Under the pieces are notes generated by a model. The model worked only from the letters and a program-made list of their open reading frames with translations, searched no databases and was not told the DNA's origin. A program made the position numbers and the translations under genes. DNA of 5,083 nt from Dichotomicrobium sp046543175 (GTDB taxonomy: Bacteria; Pseudomonadota; Alphaproteobacteria; Rhizobiales; Rhodomicrobiaceae): assembly GCA_046543175.1 (NCBI GenBank), contig JBKGZY010000193.1, positions 1 to 5,083 of the forward strand, in the 5' to 3' direction. Shown here one piece after another: positions 1-4,578 of the stretch (position 1 is the first letter of the stretch; each line of letters starts with the position of its first letter).

Positions 1-18
1 AGCCAGAGGATCAGTTGC

Positions 19-273
19 TTAACCATGATGTTCCCGTATCCACTGCTGCACCGCGTCCGCCGCCGCCAGGTATTCCTCAGACGGCTTCATGTCGTTCTCC
101 TGCCCCGGCCGGTAGTGGCGCCAGATGCGATCGCGCAGGTGCTTGGGCAGGCGGAACCAGTGGTATTTGCAGCCCCACATGGCCGGCGGCACCTGGCGGG
201 TGCAGCCGGGCCAGTGGCAGGTGTGGCCGCGCGTTTGTTTGGCGCGGCGGACGTGGTCGGCTTTACTCGGCAT
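19..273 (-). CDS. Small phage protein, 84 aa, with putative zinc-binding Cys/His cluster
   Basis: This is a short, strongly basic protein of a type I recall as a recurrent hypothetical in phages and prophages of Gram-negative bacteria. Residues 17-38 hold a plausible metal site: Cys19, Cys24, Cys35 and His38 (HTCHWPGCTRQV, then PPAMWGCKYHWF), spaced C-x4-C-x10-C-x2-H, with His17 and His20 nearby. A conserved-looking helix follows (RLPKHLRDRIWRHYRPGQE, 41-59), and the C-terminus is a second helix (SEEYLAAADAVQQWIREHHG). The layout suits a small nucleic-acid-binding or adaptor protein, but no activity is known to me. The ATG overlaps the DHH gene by 11 nt and the ribosome site is weak (GGAG about 10 nt upstream), so coupling to the DHH gene is likely. 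The stop TAA is at 21-19. The 18 bases downstream show no start codon or hairpin. Confidence 0.85.
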   Translation of the reverse strand: MPSKADHVRRAKQTRGHTCHWPGCTRQVPPAMWGCKYHWFRLPKHLRDRIWRHYRPGQENDMKPSEEYLAAADAVQQWIREHHG

Positions 274-1162
274 CGCGCACCAGCTCCGGCATATCCGGCG
301 CGCCGTGCGGCACGCGAAAGCCGGCGGCGTGCTCGTGGCCGCCGCCGCCGTACTGGCGGGCGACCGATGACACGTCCACGCCGCCCGGCAGCGATCGAAG
401 GCTGAACACCCGCCCGTCCGGGGTATCCCAGTAGCACGCGGCGAACGGCTCGCCGGCGGCCATCTCGTGCCCGGCGTCCGAGCTCCAGCAATACGGGGCG
501 TTCAGCGCCGGTACGAAATAGCCGGCGATCTCCATGCGCACCCGGGCGGCCCCGATAAACTCGCGGATGTCCTTGAAGTGCTTGCGCTCGATGGCGCGGC
601 CGTCCGAGCGCAACGCCTCCGTGTCCATCTGCATCAGCTCGTCCCACACGCGGAAGTCGTAGGGGTGCGAGAACACCGCCGCCTGTATCTCGCGCGTGCC
701 CTCCAGAGCAAAGCGCCACAGGTCGCGATCCTCGATATGGTTGATCAGCGGCGGGCGCGACGAGCGCGGGAACAGGTAATCCCAGGTGATGCCGGCGCCG
801 CTGCGCTCCATGTCGAACAAAGCAAACACCGGCGGATCGCCGAGGCTCACCGCCTCTTTTGCCATTTCCATGTCGGTATCCCAGTCACCCGACGATTCCG
901 GCAAGTCGCCCAGATCTTCGGCGGCGCTCTTGTGGTGGTCGAGGATGACGATCGATCGCGCGATGTTCGCCATCTCGTCCAGCACCGGACGCTTGTAGCA
1001 GAAATCCACCATCAACACGTCACGGCCGGTCACGTCCGGCGGCGGGTCCTGGTACACCCCGGCGTGGAACTCGACGTCCTCACCGAAGCAATAGCGCACC
1101 ACCCAGGCGGCCCCGAAGCCGTCGGCGCAGTTGCCGTGATAAATACACAACAGCTTGCCCAT
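263..1162 (-). CDS. DHH/DHHA1 family phosphoesterase, 299 aa
   Basis: This is a DHH-superfamily phosphodiesterase. Numbered from the preferred start, the metal-binding motifs are complete: motif I YHGNCADGFGAAW (8-20, with His9, Asn11 and Asp14), motif II VLMVDF (Asp53), motif III ILDHHKS (Asp75, His76, His77) and motif IV NHIEDRD (Asp145). The C-terminal DHHA1 substrate-binding domain ends in GGGGHEHAAGF (272-282). The two-domain size near 300 residues fits the nanoRNase/NrnA-like group, which cleaves short oligonucleotides, pAp or cyclic dinucleotide products, and is far shorter than RecJ. The exact substrate cannot be read from sequence. A Mn2+-dependent cytoplasmic enzyme is expected. The frame extends to an ATG at 1177 (304 aa), but AAGGAG lies within that extension. 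It follows the ASCH gene directly and overlaps the next gene by 11 nt. Confidence 0.92.
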   Translation of the reverse strand: MGKLLCIYHGNCADGFGAAWVVRYCFGEDVEFHAGVYQDPPPDVTGRDVLMVDFCYKRPVLDEMANIARSIVILDHHKSAAEDLGDLPESSGDWDTDMEMAKEAVSLGDPPVFALFDMERSGAGITWDYLFPRSSRPPLINHIEDRDLWRFALEGTREIQAAVFSHPYDFRVWDELMQMDTEALRSDGRAIERKHFKDIREFIGAARVRMEIAGYFVPALNAPYCWSSDAGHEMAAGEPFAACYWDTPDGRVFSLRSLPGGVDVSSVARQYGGGGHEHAAGFRVPHGAPDMPELVRDAE

Positions 1163-1168
1163 ACCAAT

Positions 1169-1174
1169 CTCCTT
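1169..1174 (-). promoter_or_regulatory. Ribosome binding site (AAGGAG) that decides the DHH start
   Basis: AAGGAG ends 6 nt before the ATG at 1162-1160. It lies inside the frame if the earlier ATG at 1177 were used, so it argues for the later start. The earlier ATG overlaps the ASCH stop as ATGA but has no Shine-Dalgarno of its own. Confidence 0.7.
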
Positions 1175-1560
1175 CATTTAACGAGAATCTGATCAGACGC
1201 CGAGAAGAACCCCAGCCGCCCGCGGGCGGGGACGAACTCGGGCAGCGGGCGCGGGCCGGCCAGCTCAAATCCGAACGGGCCGGTGAACCAGTGCGACAGA
1301 TGCCCGTCGGTGCAGCGGATCAACTTCGCCGTCCCGACGAAGCCGCCGCGCGGGAGGTCGTCCGGTTTGGGAATGACGATGTTCGCATCGATATCCTGGG
1401 CAAACTCCGAGGCCTCGTCGTAGTCCGCCCGCGTCATCGTCTTGCCCGTGTGGATCAAAAACCGGCCGCGAAAGTGCGTCGGCCAGTCGCGGTTTTCGAT
1501 GTCCTTGCCGGCGTGCAGGATCAGCCAGGCCCAGGGTTGGCGGATGCTCAGCGCTTTCAT
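1174..1560 (-). CDS. ASCH-domain protein, 128 aa
   Basis: This is a compact ASCH-domain protein of the PUA-like superfamily. The diagnostic N-terminal pattern is clear: ALSIRQPWAWLILHAGKDIE (3-22) carries the SIRQPWA signature, followed by ENRDWPTHFRGRFLIHTGK (22-40) with the NRxW and RGxxLIH elements that form the binding cleft. Later GGFVGTAKLIRCTDGH (72-87) supplies the core beta-strand after which ASCH proteins usually close with an aromatic and Pro segment (here RPLPEFVPARGRLGFF). ASCH proteins bind RNA or modified nucleosides, and one bacterial member, YqfB, is an amidohydrolase on N4-acetylcytidine. Whether this one is enzymatic is not shown. It lies directly upstream of the DHH phosphoesterase, so a shared nucleotide or RNA substrate is conceivable. 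The start is an ATGA overlap with GGAGG about 10 nt upstream. Confidence 0.88.
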   Translation of the reverse strand: MKALSIRQPWAWLILHAGKDIENRDWPTHFRGRFLIHTGKTMTRADYDEASEFAQDIDANIVIPKPDDLPRGGFVGTAKLIRCTDGHLSHWFTGPFGFELAGPRPLPEFVPARGRLGFFSASDQILVK

Positions 1561-1838
1561 TGGGTTTTACCCTCCAGGTTACGCCGGGACCGACTCGGAA
1601 TGCCCAGCTTGAGCGCCAGGTGCCGGCACTCGTCGGCGTCCGGTAGTGGACGCTTACCGGCGGCGGCCGCCAGCAGCGCGCGCTCGACGTCGACGCGCCG
1701 GTCTGAGATCAAAATTGTTCCTCGCTCCAGCGGGCCGTCGACGATGGTGCCGATGGAACACCGGCGGTCAGTGCCCGTGACCAAATCATCCGGGCACCAC
1801 CCGACATACACCCGCACCCCGACCCCAAGGTTAGCCAT
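1557..1838 (-). CDS. Hypothetical protein, 93 aa
   Basis: No family is recognised. The N-terminal half (GVGVRVYVGWCPDDLVTGTD, then RRCSIGTIVDGPLERGTILI) alternates short strands and Gly turns in a way that could form a small SH3-like barrel. The second half is helical (DVERALLAAAAGKRPLP, then ADECRHLALKLGIP) and ends in a basic tail (SRSRRNLEGKTQ). It has three Cys (15, 27 and one near 70), without an obvious metal-binding pattern, and no signal peptide. The start is well supported: GGGAGG lies 5 nt before the ATG at 1838-1836, inside the last codons of the LuxR-type gene (8-nt overlap). The stop overlaps the ASCH start as ATGA. Its place beside the ASCH and DHH genes is the only functional hint. 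Confidence 0.74.
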   Translation of the reverse strand: MANLGVGVRVYVGWCPDDLVTGTDRRCSIGTIVDGPLERGTILISDRRVDVERALLAAAAGKRPLPDADECRHLALKLGIPSRSRRNLEGKTQ

Positions 1839-2151
1839 CGGTGCCCTCCCCCGGCTCCACCGAGCCGATCAACAGGGCGAACAGGTGCACCGTGCTGCGC
1901 GCGCCGAACTTGGCCAGGATGCGGGCGCGGTGCAGCTCCACCGTCCGAAAGCTCACGCCCAGCGCGCGGGCGGTGTCGCGACTGAGCTCGGCGCGCAACA
2001 CGTGCAGCATCACCTGGTGCTCGCGCCGGGTCAGTGCCGGGTCCGCCGCCACGCCCCGGTCGCGCGCGCCGCGCAGCAGCGTGTTCACGCGGTTGGTCTG
2101 CTCGATCGAAAGCGGGCCGGCGCCGACGGGCCGGAGAAAATCGTCAGCCAT
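1831..2151 (-). CDS. LuxR-type helix-turn-helix transcriptional regulator, single domain, 106 aa
   Basis: The C-terminal half is a GerE/LuxR helix-turn-helix. LTRREHQVMLHVLRAELS (40-57) matches the conserved opening LTxRE and the first helix, RDTARALGVSFRTVELHRA (58-76) matches the HTH with the TVxxH recognition-helix signature, and ILAKFGARSTVHL (78-90) matches the closing KLGxxxR segment. The family's usual Gly before the Leu-Ser is replaced by Glu55. There is no receiver or autoinducer-binding domain, only about 39 unassigned N-terminal residues, so control must come through amount, dimerisation or a partner rather than a fused sensor. It should bind DNA in the cytoplasm and may control phage or host promoters; the target is unknown. 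The start has a GGGGG-type site, and both ends overlap neighbours by 8 nt. Confidence 0.87.
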   Translation of the reverse strand: MADDFLRPVGAGPLSIEQTNRVNTLLRGARDRGVAADPALTRREHQVMLHVLRAELSRDTARALGVSFRTVELHRARILAKFGARSTVHLFALLIGSVEPGEGTDG

Positions 2152-2401
2152 CGTTGTTTACCCCCATGAACGTGACGCGCACCGCCTCGGCCAGCTGCGG
2201 GCACCGGCTCTGTGCCGTCAGGGCTTTGCTGACCAGCGACGGCGTCGGGCGCTCCAGCTCGACGACGGCCGAATTCGGCGCGATCGCGATTGTCCGGCCG
2301 TCCTTGTCTTGTTTGATTTTGTGGTGCCCCTGCCAATGCTCGACGAAATACGCCTGGCTGTACCGGAGCACCAACCCCGTCTCGAACCGCACCGTAATCA
2401 T
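2144..2401 (-). CDS. Hypothetical phage protein, 85 aa, beta-rich N-terminus
   Basis: Function is unknown. The N-terminal 50 residues read as a small beta-sheet: MITVRFETGLVLRYS, then AYFVEHWQGHHKIKQD, then RTIAIAPNSAVVELERP. Short phage proteins with this kind of plan (ITVRF opening, alternating strands, ending near VVELE) are common in my experience, but no function is attached to them. The C-terminal 30 residues look helical (SLVSKALTAQSRCPQLAEAV). It has no signal peptide or membrane segment. The start overlaps the stop of the 74-aa gene as ATGA and is preceded by a G-run, so translation may be coupled or a fusion may be made by frameshifting. Its 3' end overlaps the LuxR-type regulator by 8 nt. 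Confidence 0.75.
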   Translation of the reverse strand: MITVRFETGLVLRYSQAYFVEHWQGHHKIKQDKDGRTIAIAPNSAVVELERPTPSLVSKALTAQSRCPQLAEAVRVTFMGVNNDG

Positions 2402-2622
2402 GCCCCCCCCTCATCGCTGGTCGCCGCCATCTGCCGCTGCATCGCCAGTTCCGCCTCGGCCGCCTCGCGCAGCAGGGCGCGGGCCGTCTGCACCGCGCTC
2501 TTGGCCTGCTCGGTTACCGGGCGCTGGCGCGCCAGGCGCTCGGCGCAGTGCTGCAGCTGGCGCACGCTCTCGTGCATCGCCAGCGCATCGCCCGCCGGCA
2601 CGTCCATCGCCGGCGCGCTCAT
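2398..2622 (-). CDS. Hypothetical helical protein, 74 aa
   Basis: I do not recognise this protein. After a short Ala/Pro-rich start (MSAPAMDVPAGDA) it is almost wholly helical. Two likely amphipathic helices cover residues 13-33 (ending QHCAERLARQ) and 37-66 (EQAKSAVQTARALLREAAEA onward), a helical hairpin or coiled-coil pattern that often means dimerisation or an accessory subunit. It has no signal peptide and one Cys. The frame stays open up to a GTG at 2631, but the ATG at 2622 forms an ATGA overlap with the lipoprotein stop, as at other junctions here, so I prefer it. The last codons contain a run of eight G that makes an in-frame G GGG GGG heptamer and also serves as the Shine-Dalgarno of the next gene. 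Confidence 0.72.
   Translation of the reverse strand: MSAPAMDVPAGDALAMHESVRQLQHCAERLARQRPVTEQAKSAVQTARALLREAAEAELAMQRQMAATSDEGGA
2404..2410 (-). promoter_or_regulatory. G-run: ribosome binding site and possible -1 slippery heptamer
   Basis: On the coding strand eight G (2410-2403) precede the ATG at 2401-2399, and with the preceding GA they form a GAGG-type ribosome binding site. The same bases form G GGG GGG in the reading phase of the 74-aa gene. A -1 slip there would continue GGC-ATG-ATT straight into the 85-aa gene. Which role matters, or both, cannot be decided from sequence. Confidence 0.4.
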
Positions 2623-3014
2623 GGTCCACACCCGCCGGAGCGCGGCTCGTCGTAGCCGTAGTCGCGCACCTCGACATCCTCAACGGTGCCGGACCGGCGC
2701 ACCGCGAACGACCAGCGTTTGCCCAGCGTGTAGCCGGTAATCCCGTAGCCGCGCTCCTGGGCCAGCAGCCCCGAGTAGTGCGTGATCGGCTCGAAATACC
2801 AGCCCTCGTACTCCACGCCCACCGCGTAACCGGCCATCGGGCTGTCCAGCGTCACCTCCGGGCGCGCCCCCGGCTGATCGAACGCCGTGGCCGACACATC
2901 CATGTACACCCGCGCCCCCGCGCACCCGGCCAGCGCGAACACCAGCGCCGGCAGCAACAGGCACAGCAGCGCCACGCGCGCCGTGCGGGTTATCGTGTCT
3001 CGTTGTGCTTGCAT
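2619..3014 (-). CDS. Phage-encoded lipoprotein, 131 aa, with signal peptidase II lipobox
   Basis: The N-terminus is a textbook lipoprotein signal: a positively charged n-region (RDTITRTAR, 5-13), a hydrophobic core (VALLCLLLPALVFA, 14-27) and a lipobox LAGC with the acylated Cys at 31. Ala at +2 gives no inner-membrane retention signal, so outer-membrane sorting is expected in a Gram-negative cell. The mature part of about 100 residues is beta-strand rich with aromatic repeats (GYAVGVEYEGWYFEPITHY, then GYGITGYTLGKRWSFAVRR) and could form a small beta-barrel or sandwich facing the periplasm. The function is not shown. Phage lipoproteins of similar size are known to alter receptors or block superinfection, and this is only a suggestion here. 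It does not look like an Rz1 spanin, which would be shorter, Pro-rich and nested in an Rz gene. The start is fixed by AGGAGG, and its stop overlaps the next start as ATGA. Confidence 0.85.
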   Translation of the reverse strand: MQAQRDTITRTARVALLCLLLPALVFALAGCAGARVYMDVSATAFDQPGARPEVTLDSPMAGYAVGVEYEGWYFEPITHYSGLLAQERGYGITGYTLGKRWSFAVRRSGTVEDVEVRDYGYDEPRSGGCGP

Positions 3015-3160
3015 ATCACCTGCCTCCTGCCGGCCAGGTACCGGCGAATCCGTGTTGGGTCGGTGATCCCGTCCGCCTTGAGCAGCGCGACCACCTCGGC
3101 CTCGGTTGCATCGCGGCGCAGCCGCGGATACAACTCAATGTGTGTCTTCAGCGGGCGCAT
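2990..3160 (-). CDS. Small hypothetical protein, 56 aa, filling the gap before the lipoprotein gene
   Basis: This short frame fills what would otherwise be a 120-nt gap between the 92-aa gene and the lipoprotein gene. It starts MRPLKTHIELYPRLRRD and ends VICKHNETR before TAA (2992-2990). The protein is strongly basic, with a predicted helix around 18-31 (ATEAEVVALLKADG) and a second at 33-45 (TDPTRIRRYLAGRR). This helix-loop-helix spacing could suit a small nucleic-acid-binding protein, but no family is recognised. A good GGAGG site sits 6 nt before the ATG. It overlaps the upstream gene by 26 nt and the downstream lipoprotein gene by 25 nt, and it contains the lipoprotein's ribosome binding site in its last codons. 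This nested arrangement matches the rest of the array. It could be missed by gene finders with a length cut-off. Confidence 0.7.
   Translation of the reverse strand: MRPLKTHIELYPRLRRDATEAEVVALLKADGITDPTRIRRYLAGRRQVICKHNETR
3023..3028 (-). promoter_or_regulatory. Ribosome binding site (AGGAGG) for the lipoprotein gene
   Basis: A perfect AGGAGG core lies 8 nt before the ATG at 3014-3012, within the coding sequence of the 56-aa gene. It is among the strongest sites in the window and fixes the lipoprotein start. Confidence 0.75.
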
Positions 3161-3413
3161 TCGCCACCTCCCGCCCCGCCGTCACGTACCGGCGGTATTC
3201 GTCCAGCTCGATCTGCAGGTGCACCTGCTCGCCGAAACGCTCGCGCAGGGCGGCGATAAAGGCGTCGTGTTCGAGCATCCGGGCCTTCTCCGGGTTGAGC
3301 TTTTTCATGCCGCGCCAGCACAGCAGCCGCGCCTCGGGCGAGAGGTGCCGCGTGTCCACGTAACTCTCGCGGCCGCGGTTGAAGGTTTGCACCACGGCTT
3401 TGCTACGAGCCAT
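3135..3413 (-). CDS. Hypothetical protein, 92 aa, charged and mostly helical
   Basis: I do not recognise this protein. It is rich in Arg, Lys and Glu, with a basic N-terminus (MARSKAVVQTFNRGR). Probable helices cover about 25-60 (SPEARLLCWRGMKKL, then EKARMLEHDAFIAALRERF), and the amphipathic segment 63-76 (QVHLQIELDEYRRY) follows. It has a single Cys (32), no membrane segment and no signal peptide, so it should be a small cytoplasmic protein. The ATG lies in the last codons of the P-loop gene (11-nt overlap) with only a weak AGGG-type site, which suggests it depends on translation of the upstream gene. Its 3' end overlaps the 56-aa gene by 26 nt. Gene status rests on its fit in the packed array and normal amino-acid composition. 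Confidence 0.72.
   Translation of the reverse strand: MARSKAVVQTFNRGRESYVDTRHLSPEARLLCWRGMKKLNPEKARMLEHDAFIAALRERFGEQVHLQIELDEYRRYVTAGREVANAPAEDTH
3167..3171 (-). promoter_or_regulatory. Ribosome binding site (GGAGG) for the 56-aa gene
   Basis: GGAGG with a 6-nt spacer precedes the ATG at 3160-3158. It is the main support, besides position, that this very short frame is translated. Confidence 0.6.
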
Positions 3414-4578
3414 CGCCCTTGCCCTTGCCCCTCGCTGCCCGGTCCGCCTTCAGCGCCGCCTCGCCCGCCAGCGCCATGTACGCCGCGCCGTCGATGTAGT
3501 CATCCGCGAGCAGCCGCCCGCCCTGGGCGCGCGCGAGCTTGAGCTGGGCCATAAACACCCAGCCCTCGCGCTCGGTCAGCGCGTGGCCGGTCAAGGCGTT
3601 GAACGCCGCCACGCAGTCGGCCATGCTGCGCTCGCCACCGGCCCGGTCGCGCTCGGCGGCGCGGTTGTCGATCGCCTCCAGGGCGTCGCGCAGGATGTTG
3701 GGGGCGTAGGCGGGCGCATCTCGATCCTTGTGAACGGTGTCAAGGAAACCGAAGCACAGACCGCCTGCGGCATCATGGAAAAATTGCGGCGTGGGCGCCT
3801 CGCCCTTGTCGGTCGATGTTGGGGCCTGCTTCGTCGCCTCCGCCTGCGGCCGCTCGGGATCGGGCCGCGCCCTGACGTGGCGCAGGCTCACCGGGCCGCA
3901 GGCCGGGATCATGACCATCGGCCCGTGGGCCGTCGGCCAGGCGCGCGAGGCGGTCCATGTCTGGATCACCCGCCCGGTGGATTCCTCTAACAGGTCGACG
4001 GGCTGCTTGACACGGCACGTCGCATTCCACGCCTCGACCGTGCCCTGCCAGCCCTCGAACCCGATGGCCTCGGCCAGCGCCGCCGCCGCATCGCTGATCG
4101 TCGGCTCACCCTCGACCGTATTGATCGTCACCGGTCGGTCATCGAGCGCCCCAGGAGGGGGAACGTCCCAGTTGTCCCAGTCCGTGAATTGATCGCCATC
4201 GAGCAGGCGTAGATTCAGCCCCTCCGACGACTTCGCGCACTCGCTTTCCGACAGCAGGCGGGCGATATAGCGCGCCAGCGTGGTCTTCCCGCTGCCCTTC
4301 GTGCCGATAATGTAGATATCCAGTCCCTTCTCGGCGGACGCCGACGCCTTGGGGGTCTCACGAGATTCAATCCACACATCGGTCATTGACGGCGAGCGTG
4401 TACCCCCGTGCTGATCAACCACAGGGACGATGGGGCCGAGGTCCTCGCTGACAAACGCTTTGCCCAGCACAAATCCCGTCCATGACCCGGGTTGCTCCGG
4501 GTGGCCGACCGACACACATCGCCCCGGGCGGACCTGGATATTGAAGTCGTCGACCGACATAAATCTCAGTGCCGTCAT
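3403..4578 (-). CDS. P-loop NTPase fused to a DUF6378-like C-terminal domain
   Basis: This 391-aa protein has three visible parts. Residues 1-70 are beta-rich and unassigned. Residues 86-131 carry a Walker A loop (GTKGSGKTT, 92-100) at the end of a hydrophobic strand (LDIYIIG), followed by LLDGD at 125-129. This P-loop-then-DGD layout resembles APS-kinase and polynucleotide-kinase type folds, so ATP or GTP binding is likely, but no substrate can be named. Residues 290-378 (from APNILRDALEAID through GGERSMADCVAAFNALTGH to DYIDGAAYMALAGEA) match my recollection of the phage DUF6378 family, usually a short stand-alone protein of unknown function. The segment 140-260 is poorly conserved to my eye and ends in a charged, Pro-rich linker. 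The tail ARGKGKGDGS is basic. The start is set by ATGA overlap with the recombinase stop and a GGAGG site. The gene overlaps the next by 11 nt. Confidence 0.85.
   Translation of the reverse strand: MTALRFMSVDDFNIQVRPGRCVSVGHPEQPGSWTGFVLGKAFVSEDLGPIVPVVDQHGGTRSPSMTDVWIESRETPKASASAEKGLDIYIIGTKGSGKTTLARYIARLLSESECAKSSEGLNLRLLDGDQFTDWDNWDVPPPGALDDRPVTINTVEGEPTISDAAAALAEAIGFEGWQGTVEAWNATCRVKQPVDLLEESTGRVIQTWTASRAWPTAHGPMVMIPACGPVSLRHVRARPDPERPQAEATKQAPTSTDKGEAPTPQFFHDAAGGLCFGFLDTVHKDRDAPAYAPNILRDALEAIDNRAAERDRAGGERSMADCVAAFNALTGHALTEREGWVFMAQLKLARAQGGRLLADDYIDGAAYMALAGEAALKADRAARGKGKGDGS

Noticed and set aside
87..719. Minus-strand open frame of 210 codons in another phase of the DHH gene
   Set aside because: It overlaps the DHH and zinc-protein genes almost entirely and its product is an Arg/Gly/Ala-rich shadow without motifs.
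1216..1229. Perfect 14-nt GC palindrome (CCGCCCGCGGGCGG)
   Set aside because: It lies inside the ASCH coding sequence, has no loop or following T-run, and GC-only palindromes are expected by chance in this composition, so it is not called a terminator or operator.
467..2169. Plus-strand open frames of 241 and 292 codons (467-1192 and 1291-2169)
   Set aside because: They mirror the DHH, ASCH, 93-aa and LuxR-type genes on the other strand. The minus-strand products have recognisable motifs and ribosome sites and these do not.
2623..2631. GTG start at 2631 for the 74-aa gene, giving 77 aa
   Set aside because: The ATG at 2622 forms an ATGA overlap with the lipoprotein stop like other junctions, and no ribosome site favours the GTG.
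3403..3435. Short repeated GCCCTT units near the end of the P-loop gene
   Set aside because: They simply encode the GKGKG basic tail. There are too few copies for a functional DNA repeat.
2034..3542. Long plus-strand open frame of 502 codons
   Set aside because: It is antisense to six supported minus-strand genes, its product is an Arg/Pro/Ala-rich low-complexity chain with no domain, and such frames are common opposite GC-rich genes.
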